NCBI RefSeq assembly: GCF_900107045.1
Contig: NZ_FNON01000006.1
Location: 124,001-188,000, forward strand
Source of the DNA: Amycolatopsis xylanica
Lineage (GTDB): Bacteria; Actinomycetota; Actinomycetes; Mycobacteriales; Pseudonocardiaceae
Reading direction: 5' to 3'
DNA: 64,000 nt
The notes under the pieces were generated by a model. That model did no database searches. It was not told the origin of the DNA and was given only the letters and a program-made list of their open reading frames with translations. The translations under genes and the position numbers were made by a program. This document shows, piece after piece, positions 24,548-32,655 of the stretch. The stretch's first letter is position 1. Each line of letters opens with the position of its first letter.

Positions 24548-25498
24548 ATGTCCCGCAACCGAATCGCCGCCGCCGTCGCTTTCAGCGCACTGGGGCTGAC
24601 CGTGCTCAGCGCCTGCTCCGGTGGTCCGGCCGAGACCACGAACGCGGCGCCGGTCGCGGTGCAGCAGGTCGCCAAGGAGACCTCGGTGAAGCTGACGGCT
24701 ACCGACGTCGCCGGTGTCGGCAACGTGTTGACCGAACAGGGCGGATTCACGTTGTACCGCTTTGATAAGGACACGGCGAACCCGCCGAAGTCCAACTGCG
24801 AGAACGAATGCGCCAAGACCTGGCCGCCGCTGCTCGTCGGTGAAGCGGCACCGGAACTGTCCGGTGTGGACGCCAAGCTGGTCGGCAAGGTGAAGCGGTC
24901 CGACGGCACCGAGCAGGTCACCGTCAAGGGCTGGGCCGTCTACCGGTTCGCCAAGGACACCAAGCCGGGCGAGGCCAAGGGCCAGGGCGTCGGCAACACC
25001 TGGTTCGCCGTGACCCCGCAGGGTGGCAAGGCCGGGCAGGCCGCCGCGCCGGCACCCGCGCCCGCCCCGGAGAAGGAGACCACCAAGCTCTCGGCGTCCG
25101 AGATTTCGGGGCTGGGCAAGGTACTCACCGACCAGAACGGCATGACCCTCTACCTGTTCGAGAAGGACAGCAAGAAGCCCTCGAAGGCCACCTGCAACGG
25201 TGACTGCGCCAAGACCTGGCCGCCGCTGCTGGTCCAGGGCAAGGTCGAACTGCAGGGTGTCGACCCCAAGATCGTCGGTTCGGTGAAGCGTGCGGACGGC
25301 AGCGAGCAGGTCACGGTCGGCGGCTGGGCCGTCTACCGCTACTCGAAGGACACCAAGCCGGGCGAGGCCAACGGCAACGGTGTCGGTGGTACCTGGTTCG
25401 CGATCGAGCCCGCCGGCTGCAAGGTCGGCACCGCCCCGGCGGCTGCCCCGCAGCAGCCCGCCGCCGCTCCGGCGGACAACGGCGGCTACGGCTACTGA
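24548..25498 (+). CDS. Lipoprotein with two COG4315-type repeats (SCO0930-like)
   Basis: 316 residues. Lipobox LSAC (Cys23). Two about 110-residue repeats (about 45-160 and 178-288), each with the pattern GFTLYRFDKD or GMTLYLFEKD, then a CxxxCAKTWPPLLV motif, GVDxKxVG and GWAVYRxxKDTKPGEAxGxG. This is the secreted repeat of unknown function found in actinobacterial SCO0930-type lipoproteins; the Cys pair and WPPLLV recur strictly. A Pro/Ala linker joins the repeats, and an Ala/Pro/Gly tail ends the protein. AGAAGGAG ribosome-binding site. A role in extracytoplasmic redox or stress is only guessed. Confidence 0.88.
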   Translation: MSRNRIAAAVAFSALGLTVLSACSGGPAETTNAAPVAVQQVAKETSVKLTATDVAGVGNVLTEQGGFTLYRFDKDTANPPKSNCENECAKTWPPLLVGEAAPELSGVDAKLVGKVKRSDGTEQVTVKGWAVYRFAKDTKPGEAKGQGVGNTWFAVTPQGGKAGQAAAPAPAPAPEKETTKLSASEISGLGKVLTDQNGMTLYLFEKDSKKPSKATCNGDCAKTWPPLLVQGKVELQGVDPKIVGSVKRADGSEQVTVGGWAVYRYSKDTKPGEANGNGVGGTWFAIEPAGCKVGTAPAAAPQQPAAAPADNGGYGY

Positions 25499-25519
25499 TC
25501 GCAACCCGCCAAAAGGAAG

Positions 25520-25559
25520 CGCTCCGCTGAACTGTGCCAGCAGTTCGGCGGGGCGTTTC
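25520..25559 (+). terminator. Terminator after the SCO0930-like gene
   Basis: 15-bp stem CGCTCCGCTGAACTG / CAGTTCGGCGGGGCG (two G-U wobbles) with a 6-base loop, then TTTCT. It separates the convergent response-regulator gene. Confidence 0.75.
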
Positions 25560-26204
25560 TCATGTGCCCAGGTAACGCAGCACGGCCAGCACCCGTCGGC
25601 TGAAGCCCGTGCTGTGCGAGAGTTCCAGCTTGTCGAAGATCGCGTTCACATGCTTTTCCACCGCGCTCTGCGAGATGTGCAGCAGTGTCGCGATGCTCGA
25701 GTTCATGTGTCCCTCAGCCATTTTCTCCAATACTTCGCGTTCTCGTGTCGTGAGCTTGCCCAGCGGATCGGTGTGCGAGGTCCTCGCCAGCAGACGTCGC
25801 ACGACCTCAGGATCGAACGCGGCGCCACCCGCGCCGACCCGGTCCAGCGCGTCGAGGAACTCGCCGACCTGGGAGACACGATCTTTCAGCAGGTACCCGA
25901 CTCGCTCGCTCTCCCCGGTCACCAACTCGGCGGCATAACGCTTTTCGACGTACTGGGAGAGCACCAGCACTCCGATGCCCGGCCAGCGGCGCCGGATTTC
26001 CAACGCCGCACGCAAGCCCTCGTCGGTGTGCGTCGGCGGCATGCGGACATCGGTGATGACCACGTCCGGCTGGTACGCGGCCGCCACCGAAACGAGCGCC
26101 TCCCCGTCGGCCACCGAGGCGACGACGTCGTGTCCTTCTTCGGCGAGCAGCCGCACCAGCCCTTCGCGCAGCAGCGTGGAGTCTTCGGCGAGGATCAGCC
26201 GCAC
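25560..26204 (-). CDS. LuxR/NarL-type response regulator
   Basis: 214 residues. The receiver domain is at about 1-120, with the acidic pair AEDS, the phospho-acceptor in ITDVRMPP (Asp near 54) and LLKD carrying the conserved Lys. The LuxR-type helix-turn-helix is at about 148-205, with LTTREREVLEKMAEG and SQSAVEKHVNAIFDKL. It is cotranscribed with the histidine kinase upstream (10-bp overlap, GTG start at 26204). The regulon is unknown. Confidence 0.93.
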   Translation of the reverse strand: MRLILAEDSTLLREGLVRLLAEEGHDVVASVADGEALVSVAAAYQPDVVITDVRMPPTHTDEGLRAALEIRRRWPGIGVLVLSQYVEKRYAAELVTGESERVGYLLKDRVSQVGEFLDALDRVGAGGAAFDPEVVRRLLARTSHTDPLGKLTTREREVLEKMAEGHMNSSIATLLHISQSAVEKHVNAIFDKLELSHSTGFSRRVLAVLRYLGT

Positions 26205-27334
26205 GGCAACACCGCCTCGACGACGGTCGGGCCGCCGGCCGGACTGTCCACAGTGAACTCACCGTCGACGGCACCGACCCGGCGAGCCAGCCCGTACAGC
26301 CCGCTTCCCGAAGTCATCGCGCCGCCTCGGCCGTCGTCGGTGATCCGGACGTGCACCCGGTCACCCGCCCGGTACACCCCGATCTCGACCTTGGTCGCGG
26401 CCGCGTGCTTGACCGTGTTCGTGACCGCCTCCGACGCGACGAAGTAGGCGACCCGTTCGATGGCCTGCGTCACCTCCCCGGTGAGGTCGTAGTTCAGCTG
26501 GACCGGCATGCCGCAGCGCTCGGCGAGCGCTTCGAGCGCGGTGTGCAGGCCTCCTTCGTCCAGCGCGATCGGATACACCCGCCACGCCACGTCGCGCAGA
26601 TCGATCAGGCTCAGCTGGGATTCCACATGGGCCTGGCGCAGCAGGTCGGCCGCGTGCGCCGGATCGGTGGCGCGCCGTGCCCTGCCCAGCAGCAGGCCCA
26701 GCGCGACCAGCCGCTGCTGGACGCCGTCGTGCAGATCCCGCTCGATCCGGCGGCGTTCGTTGGTGAGCGCGTCCACGACGAGCATCCGGCTCATCCTGAG
26801 TTCCCTGATCCTGCGGTTCTGCAGCTCCGCCTCGGTCGGCGCGAAGAAGTACCTGGCCAGCCTGCGTTCCAGCGCCGCGACACCGGCAAGGCCTTGCACC
26901 GCCAAGAAGAACAGCAGCAGGCCGAACAGCACGACGGCGACCGGGTGCTCGTACCAGTCCGCGGGTCTGCTGCCGCCCGGGCCCTTTCCGCTCAGGTATT
27001 GCCCGGCGAGGATGACCGCTGAAGCCGCTCCGTAAAGGATGAGCGCGAAGATGCCGATCCCCAGCAGCCCGGCGGTGGACCGGGCGGCCAGGTACAGCAT
27101 CGAGCGGCTGTCGGTGGTGTCGGAAGCGGGCTCCTCATTGAGGAAACGCGCGAGGCGCCGTTGCTCGAGCCTGGCCAGATCAGCCGCGTTCGTCCTCAGC
27201 GACTCCCGGCCGTCATAGGTCAGGAGCATCGGCGCGCCGAGCACGAGGAAGCACAACTCGACGACGGCGGTGACCCCGCCGAGCGCGAGGCCACCGGTCG
27301 CGAGCAGTGCGCGGCGGGGCATGGATTCCTTCAT
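26195..27334 (-). CDS. Sensor histidine kinase (NarL/DesK-type HisKA_3)
   Basis: 379 residues. One N-terminal helix (about 10-40), an extracytoplasmic loop of about 50 residues, then two helices (about 85-165), so the sensor faces outside or the membrane. The HisKA_3 motif ERRRIERDLHDGVQQRLVAL carries the phospho-His, and the ATPase domain shows EAVTNTVKHA and ITDDGRGG. It forms a two-gene system with the downstream response regulator and is divergent from dedA. ATG at 27334; an ATG at 27322, with AAGGA upstream, is an alternative. Confidence 0.93.
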   Translation of the reverse strand: MKESMPRRALLATGGLALGGVTAVVELCFLVLGAPMLLTYDGRESLRTNAADLARLEQRRLARFLNEEPASDTTDSRSMLYLAARSTAGLLGIGIFALILYGAASAVILAGQYLSGKGPGGSRPADWYEHPVAVVLFGLLLFFLAVQGLAGVAALERRLARYFFAPTEAELQNRRIRELRMSRMLVVDALTNERRRIERDLHDGVQQRLVALGLLLGRARRATDPAHAADLLRQAHVESQLSLIDLRDVAWRVYPIALDEGGLHTALEALAERCGMPVQLNYDLTGEVTQAIERVAYFVASEAVTNTVKHAAATKVEIGVYRAGDRVHVRITDDGRGGAMTSGSGLYGLARRVGAVDGEFTVDSPAGGPTVVEAVLPCG

Positions 27335-27441
27335 ACCCGCAGGTTAGCCGGGGTGATCAGGCGGCGTATTGCGGTTTTCCACAGTCTTTTCTGTGGTGTT
27401 CCGCAGTGTGTGCGAACGGTCCTCTTCGTAGCTTCGAGTGC

Positions 27442-28062
27442 ATGGACACCATCGCATCGCCCGGCGGCCTCGCCGGCTGGGCCGTCGGTCTCATGGACTC
27501 GCTCGGCGGCCCAGGCGCCGCACTGATCGTCGGGCTCGACAACCTCTTCCCGCCCATTCCCAGCGAACTCGTACTACCGCTCGCCGGTTTTTCCGCGAGC
27601 CAAGGCATTTTCACCTTGTCCGGCGCACTCGCGTGGACCACGCTCGGTTCGGTCGCTGGCGCGATCATCGTTTACGCACTCGGTCTGCTACTCGGCCGCG
27701 AGCGCACCCGAGCGCTGGTCGCGCGAATACCGTTGGTCAAGGCTGCCGATTTCGACCGCACCGAGGCCTGGTTCGCCCGGCATGGCACCAAAGCCGTGTT
27801 CTTCGGCAGAATGGTGCCGATCTTCCGTAGTCTCATCTCGCTGCCCGCGGGGATAGAACGCATGCGCTTCACCAAGTTCCTGGCGCTGACCACGCTCGGC
27901 AGCCTGTGCTGGAACACGGTGTTCGTCGTCGCGGGCTATCTGCTGGGACAGAACTGGCACCTGGTGGACGACTACGCCTCGTACTTCCAGTACGCCGTGA
28001 TCGGCGCGGTCGTGCTCGCCGTCGCGCTCTTCGCGACCGCACGATTGCGGGCCCGTGCATGA
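27442..28062 (+). CDS. DedA family membrane protein
   Basis: 206 residues. The DedA (SNARE-associated/VTT) pattern includes GLDNLFPPIPSELVLPLAG near the start, GRERT, FARHGTKAVFFGRMVPIFRSL and PAGIERM, with re-entrant loops and membrane helices. DedA proteins are half-transporter-like and flip or move undecaprenyl phosphate or other lipids in some species. ATG at 27442 without a strong ribosome-binding site. The 107-bp divergent region contains CCACAG-N6-CTGTGG (about 27379-27396). Confidence 0.9.
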   Translation: MDTIASPGGLAGWAVGLMDSLGGPGAALIVGLDNLFPPIPSELVLPLAGFSASQGIFTLSGALAWTTLGSVAGAIIVYALGLLLGRERTRALVARIPLVKAADFDRTEAWFARHGTKAVFFGRMVPIFRSLISLPAGIERMRFTKFLALTTLGSLCWNTVFVVAGYLLGQNWHLVDDYASYFQYAVIGAVVLAVALFATARLRARA

Positions 28063-28066
28063 GACA

Positions 28067-28096
28067 GCGGGCTTTACCCCGAGGGATAAAGCCCGC
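28067..28096. terminator. Bidirectional hairpin between dedA and lon (GATAAAGC family)
   Basis: Arms GCGGGCTTTA (28067-28076) and TAAAGCCCGC (28087-28096), extended by CCC/GGG inside. It lies between convergent stops at 28062 and 28109 and contains the GGGATAAAGC word also seen at 16414-16468. Confidence 0.75.
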
Positions 28097-28108
28097 CGAA
28101 TCAGACCG

Positions 28109-30481
28109 CTAGGCGGCGACAGGGACCGAAGCCGGCGCCAGCGCGAGTTCCAGCACCTCGCGAACGTTGGCCACGGCGTGCACGTCCAGCTGGGACAGGA
28201 CCTCAGCGGGAACGTCGTCGAGGTCGGGCTCGTTACGCTGCGGGATGATCACCGTCTTCATCCCGGCCCGGTGGGCGGCGAGCAGCTTCTGCTTGACCCC
28301 GCCGATCGGCAGCACCCGCCCGGTCAGCGACACCTCACCGGTCATCGCGACGTCCGAGCGCACGACCCTGCCGGAGAGCAGCGAAGCCAGCGCCGTGACC
28401 ATCGTGATGCCAGCCGAAGGACCGTCCTTCGGCACCGCGCCCGCCGGGACGTGCAGGTGAATGCCACGCTCCTTGAGGTCGGCGACCGGCAGTTCGAGCT
28501 CCGCGCCGTGCGAGCGCAGGTAGGAGAGGGCGATCTGCGCCGACTCCTTCATCACGTCGCCGAGCTGACCGGTCAGCGTGAGCCCGGTCGCGCCGGACTC
28601 GGGGTCCGCCAGCGAAGCCTCGATGTAGAGGACGTCGCCGCCCGCGCCGGTGACTGCCAGCCCGGTCGAGACCCCGGGGATCGCCGTCCGCTGGGTGGTG
28701 GCGGGCAGCGAGGACTCCGGCAGGTGCCTGGGCCTGCCGAGGTAGCCGTCCAGGTCGGCGGCGTCGACGGTGACCGGCAGTTCGGCCTCGTCCAGCGCGA
28801 CCTTCGTGGCGACCTTGCGGAGGATCTTCGCGATGGTCCGGTTCGCGTCGCGGACACCCGCCTCACGGGTGTATTCGCCCGCGACCCGGCTCAGCGCCGC
28901 GTCCGTCACCACGACCTCGCCCGGTGCCAGCCCGGCGCGTTCCAGCTCGCGGGGGAGCAGGTGGTCGCGGCCGATGGTGACCTTCTCGTGCTCGGTGTAG
29001 CCGTCGAGGGTGACCAGCTCCATCCGGTCGAGCAGCGGGCCGGGGATGGTCTCCAGCGCGTTGGCCGTCGCCAGGAACACCACGTCCGAAAGGTCGAGCT
29101 CGACCTCGAGGTAGTGGTCGCGGAAGGTGTGGTTCTGCTCGGGGTCCAGCACTTCGAGCAACGCGGCCGTCGGGTCGCCGCGGTAGTCGGCGCCGACCTT
29201 GTCGACCTCGTCCAGCAGGATGACCGGGTTCATCGAACCGGCCTCCTTGAGCGCGCGAACGAGACGGCCGGGCAGCGCGCCGACGTAGGTGCGCCGGTGC
29301 CCGCGGATCTCCGCCTCGTCACGGATGCCGCCGAGCGCGACCCTGACGAACTCGCGGCCCATCGCCTTCGCGACGGAGGCGCCGAGCGAGGTCTTGCCGA
29401 CGCCAGGAGGGCCGACCAGCGCGAGCACGGCCCCGTTGCGGCGGCCGCCGACCTCGGACTCGGCGCGGCGCTTGCGCACGGCCAAGTACTCGATGATGCG
29501 TTCCTTCACGTCGTCGAGGCCCGCGTGGTCGGCGTCGAGCACCGCACGCGCGCCGGCGATGTCGTGGACGTCCGTGGTGCGACTGTTCCACGGGATCTCC
29601 AGCACGGTGTCCAGCCAGGTGCGGATCCAGCCGCCCTCCGGCGACTGGTCGGAGGTCCGCTCCAGTTTGTCCACTTCGGACAGTGCGGCCTTGCGGACGT
29701 GCTCCGGCAGGTCGGCGGCCTCGACGCGGGCACGGTAGTCCGTGTCCTCGGCGGTGCCGTCGAGTTCGCCGAGCTCCTTGCGGATCGCCTCCAGCTGGCG
29801 CTTCAGCAGGAATTCCTTCTGCTGCTTCTCCATGCCTTCGGAGACGTCCTTGCGGATGGTCTCGGTCACCTCGAGCTCGGCCAGGTGCTCGCGGCTCCAG
29901 TCCAGCGCCTTCTCCAGCCGGGCGGCGACGTCGAGCGTGGTGAGCAGTTCGAGCTTCTGCTCGGTGCTCAGGTACGGCGCGTTGCCGGACAGGTCCGCGA
30001 TGGCGGACGGGTCCTCGACCTGCTGGACGGCGTCGATCAGCTGCCAGCCGCCGCGCTGCTGCAGTATCGAGATCACGACGGCCTTGTACTCGGCGGCCAG
30101 CTTCACCGCGCGCTCGCCGCTCAGCTCGGTCGCGTCGTCGGCATGCACCCAGCGCGCCGCGCCGGGCCCGTCGGCGATCCGGCCGACGGCCGCGCGCTTG
30201 GTGGCGCGCAGCAGCACGGCGGTCTTGCCGCCAGGGACCCGCCCGATGCGCTCGACCGTCGCGATCGCGCCGAACTCGGCGTACTCGCCGTGCAGGCGGG
30301 GGACCAGCAGTACCTCGCCCTTGGTGTTCGACCGGATGCCGGGGAACGAAGGGGTACCTGCCTGTGCGGACTCGACCGCGGCGCGCGTCTCGGAGTCCGA
30401 GAGGTCCAGCGGGATGATCATGCCGGGCAGTGCGACGTCGTCGTCGAGGGGTAGAACGGGCAGGAGGCGGTTTTCACTCAT
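28109..30481 (-). CDS. lon: ATP-dependent protease Lon
   Basis: 790 residues. N-terminal LON substrate domain (about 1-200), then a helical coil, AAA+ module with Walker A GPPGVGKT and Walker B PVILLDEVDKV, sensor GGIRDEAEIRGHRRTYVGA, and the protease domain with the catalytic Ser in VPKDGPSAG and Lys in GVKQKLLAA. Lon degrades damaged and regulatory proteins. ATG at 30481 behind GAGGAGTG. A palindrome matching the HspR-type HAIR motif lies 16-38 bases upstream, suggesting heat-shock control as known for Streptomyces lon. A 799-codon open frame on the opposite strand is a shadow. Confidence 0.97.
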   Translation of the reverse strand: MSENRLLPVLPLDDDVALPGMIIPLDLSDSETRAAVESAQAGTPSFPGIRSNTKGEVLLVPRLHGEYAEFGAIATVERIGRVPGGKTAVLLRATKRAAVGRIADGPGAARWVHADDATELSGERAVKLAAEYKAVVISILQQRGGWQLIDAVQQVEDPSAIADLSGNAPYLSTEQKLELLTTLDVAARLEKALDWSREHLAELEVTETIRKDVSEGMEKQQKEFLLKRQLEAIRKELGELDGTAEDTDYRARVEAADLPEHVRKAALSEVDKLERTSDQSPEGGWIRTWLDTVLEIPWNSRTTDVHDIAGARAVLDADHAGLDDVKERIIEYLAVRKRRAESEVGGRRNGAVLALVGPPGVGKTSLGASVAKAMGREFVRVALGGIRDEAEIRGHRRTYVGALPGRLVRALKEAGSMNPVILLDEVDKVGADYRGDPTAALLEVLDPEQNHTFRDHYLEVELDLSDVVFLATANALETIPGPLLDRMELVTLDGYTEHEKVTIGRDHLLPRELERAGLAPGEVVVTDAALSRVAGEYTREAGVRDANRTIAKILRKVATKVALDEAELPVTVDAADLDGYLGRPRHLPESSLPATTQRTAIPGVSTGLAVTGAGGDVLYIEASLADPESGATGLTLTGQLGDVMKESAQIALSYLRSHGAELELPVADLKERGIHLHVPAGAVPKDGPSAGITMVTALASLLSGRVVRSDVAMTGEVSLTGRVLPIGGVKQKLLAAHRAGMKTVIIPQRNEPDLDDVPAEVLSQLDVHAVANVREVLELALAPASVPVAA

Positions 30482-30496
30482 CAGGCACTCCTCAGT

Positions 30497-30519
30497 AGTT
30501 GAGTCTGACTAGCTCAACT
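30497..30519. promoter_or_regulatory. HAIR-like heat-shock operator of lon (probable HspR site)
   Basis: GTTGAGT-N7-GCTCAAC (30498-30518), extended by A and T to 30497-30519. The HspR consensus in actinobacteria is CTTGAGT-N7-ACTCAAG; spacing and most bases match. It sits at the lon promoter. Confidence 0.7.
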
Positions 30520-30565
30520 TTCCGAAGGTCCTGTTTGTTTCCAAAAGAGTGTTCGCTGCTAGCGA

Positions 30566-31423
30566 TCAGCTTGAGCGGGGTTTCTCGGCCACGGCGCACC
30601 AGGCGAAGTGCCTGGTCTGGGCCTCGATCGCGTTCGGCTCGGCGACCGGGCGCCAGTCCGGGAGCGAGGTCATCCCCGGTTCGAGCAGTGGCCAGCCGCC
30701 GAACCAGGGCAGGATCTCCTCGTCGGTCCGCATCCAGGCCGGGTTGCTCGTGTCCTTGTACGCGTCGACGAACCGGCGGACCTCCGCCGCCCGGTCGGGC
30801 GGGGCGCTGTCCTTGCAGGCCGCGTGGGTCAGGCCGATCCAGCTGCCCGGCGCGAGCTTGTCGCGGTACTGGGCGATCAGGCCCTCGGGGTCGTCGTCGG
30901 GGCCGACGAAATGCATCACCGTGATCATCAGGACGCAGACGGGCTCGTCCCAGTTGATCAGGCGGCGGACCGTCGGGTCGCCGAACACCTGGTTCGGCTT
31001 GCGGATGTCCTGCTGCGCGATGCCAGCCCACTCGGTGGCCTCGTCCTGCTCCAAGATCAGCGTCGAATGCGCGACCGCGACCGGCTCGTAGTCGACGTAG
31101 ACGACCTTCGCGCCACCGCCGGGGAGCCGGTCGCCGACGATCTCGTGCACGTTGCCGACCGTCGGCACGCCGGAGCCCAGGTCCACGAACTGGCGGATGC
31201 CCGCGTCCAGCGCCGCACGCACCACGCGGCCCATGAACGCCCGGTTCTGCCGGGAGATCGGCTTGATCAGCGGCCACAGCTGCTCCACCCGCCGCCCGAA
31301 CTCGCGGTCGACGGCCCAGTTCTGGGTCCCGCCGAGATACCAGTCGTAAACCCTGGCCGCCGACGGCTTCGTGGTGTCCACGCCCTCCGGCGTCTTCGGT
31401 GCGGTGTCGCGGTGGTCTGACAT
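30566..31423 (-). CDS. DUF574-family SAM-dependent methyltransferase
   Basis: 285 residues with the actinobacterial DUF574/MT0146 pattern: KPSAARVYDWYLGG at the start, QFVDLGSGVPTVGNVHEI (SAM-binding motif I), KVVYVDYEPVAVAHS (acidic motif II) and FVGPDDDPEGLI. The genus often carries many paralogues, substrates unknown. ATG at 31423 (MSDHRDT); an in-frame ATG at 31462 is possible and neither has a clear ribosome-binding site. The GNAT gene lies upstream on the same strand, 42 bp away. Confidence 0.85.
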   Translation of the reverse strand: MSDHRDTAPKTPEGVDTTKPSAARVYDWYLGGTQNWAVDREFGRRVEQLWPLIKPISRQNRAFMGRVVRAALDAGIRQFVDLGSGVPTVGNVHEIVGDRLPGGGAKVVYVDYEPVAVAHSTLILEQDEATEWAGIAQQDIRKPNQVFGDPTVRRLINWDEPVCVLMITVMHFVGPDDDPEGLIAQYRDKLAPGSWIGLTHAACKDSAPPDRAAEVRRFVDAYKDTSNPAWMRTDEEILPWFGGWPLLEPGMTSLPDWRPVAEPNAIEAQTRHFAWCAVAEKPRSS

Positions 31424-31465
31424 GGCGGACAGCGTAGTGGCGCCGAATCCCCTGTCAGGCAACGA

Positions 31466-32416
31466 TTACCGAACAGCGGGCCGCCGCTGCCAGAAGGTCC
31501 AGAGCGGGCGATAACCCTGCGCGTACCAGAACGGCGTCGACTGCGGGCTCGCCAGCGCGTGGTGCAGGAGCATGACTTCCGCGCCCGCTTCTTCCAGCAC
31601 CTGGTGCGCGTGGTTGGCCAGCGCGGTGCCGACACCGGACGACCGGGCGGGCTCCGCGACAGCCAGCGACGACAGATAGCCGACGCGCGCCGCGTTCACG
31701 CACGAGGAGATCCAGAAAGCCTGATCCGGCAACTGCACCCGGACCATGCCGAGCGGCTGGCCGTACAACTCGGCGATCCACATGGTCGGCTCGCCGGAGA
31801 GCTGCGCGCGCAGTTCCTCGGTGACCATCTCTTCCGCGCCTGCGCGCATCGTGGTCATGCCGAACTGCGCGTCGTAGCGCTGCAGTTCGAGCTGCAGGTG
31901 CACGGCGGTCGGCAGGTCGCCGAGTTCGGCCGGCCGGATGCGGACGCCGGGAGTGGTGACCGGTCCGGTCGTCGCGAGGCGTTCGGCGGGCCGGACGGCG
32001 ATCCCGACCACCGGGGCGAAACCGTGCTGCAGCAGTTCCGCGGAGCCGATCGTGTCGCGGCTCGGCCTGGCGATCACCGCGGCGGTTTCGATGTCACTCT
32101 TTCGAGCGACATTTGCGAGATGCACTTCCCACTGATCAAGGAGCGCGGAGATGGCCGCGACCGGTTCCGGGCCCGCCAGTTTGAGTTCCAGCCGGTGCTC
32201 GGTAAGCGCTTGCCAAGATGATCGTGGCGAGTCTTCCGGCACGGAGCGACACGTCGCGAGACCGGAGCCCGCGGAGTCGCCGACACTCACCGTGATCAAC
32301 TCGGGATCGCCGACAAGCTGCACGTCATCGGCGTTGAGGACGGGGATTTCGGGGAGCAGCGAGTCCACCTTGGTGACCCTCGACGCGTGCTCCGCGTCTA
32401 TCACATCGGCTTTCAT
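31466..32416 (-). CDS. GNAT family N-acetyltransferase
   Basis: 316 residues. The C-terminal GNAT domain (about 160-305) has VGYLSSLAVAEPARSSGVGTA (acetyl-CoA-binding motif A, V/I-x-x-x-x-x-R-x-x-G-x-G/A form) and motif B near HHALASPQSTPFWYAQGYRPL. The N-terminal half looks like a degenerate second GNAT-like domain. Substrate unknown. It is followed by the methyltransferase gene. Confidence 0.85.
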   Translation of the reverse strand: MKADVIDAEHASRVTKVDSLLPEIPVLNADDVQLVGDPELITVSVGDSAGSGLATCRSVPEDSPRSSWQALTEHRLELKLAGPEPVAAISALLDQWEVHLANVARKSDIETAAVIARPSRDTIGSAELLQHGFAPVVGIAVRPAERLATTGPVTTPGVRIRPAELGDLPTAVHLQLELQRYDAQFGMTTMRAGAEEMVTEELRAQLSGEPTMWIAELYGQPLGMVRVQLPDQAFWISSCVNAARVGYLSSLAVAEPARSSGVGTALANHAHQVLEEAGAEVMLLHHALASPQSTPFWYAQGYRPLWTFWQRRPAVR

Positions 32417-32655
32417 GAGGCAATTGAAGTCCGTGCGGAACCCGAAGCCAAGCCCCTAGAGAACACCCCTACGGATGATTCGCCGTGGCTACGGCGAGCC
32501 ACCGTCGTAACGCGAATAACGCTCCAATTTCACTCCCTGGTCCACGCAGGTCAGCGCAGCTGGCCCATTGTTAACCCTGGGGTGATCTCATACTGTCTCG
32601 AAAGGGACTTGAGTACGCCCTCCGGGGTACAGTATTGCCCTCGTTAGGAGGTCGC
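32417..32655. promoter_or_regulatory. Divergent promoter region upstream of the EAL protein
   Basis: 239 bp separate divergent starts. CATACTGT near 32590-32597 may be a -10 region for the plus-strand gene. No strong operator or hairpin is visible. TTAGGAGG at 32644-32651 is a strong ribosome-binding site. Confidence 0.4.

Noticed and set aside
28055..30454. 799-codon open frame on the strand opposite lon
   Set aside because: Antisense GC3 shadow: composition is Arg/Val/Asp/Gly-rich without domains, and lon is certain.
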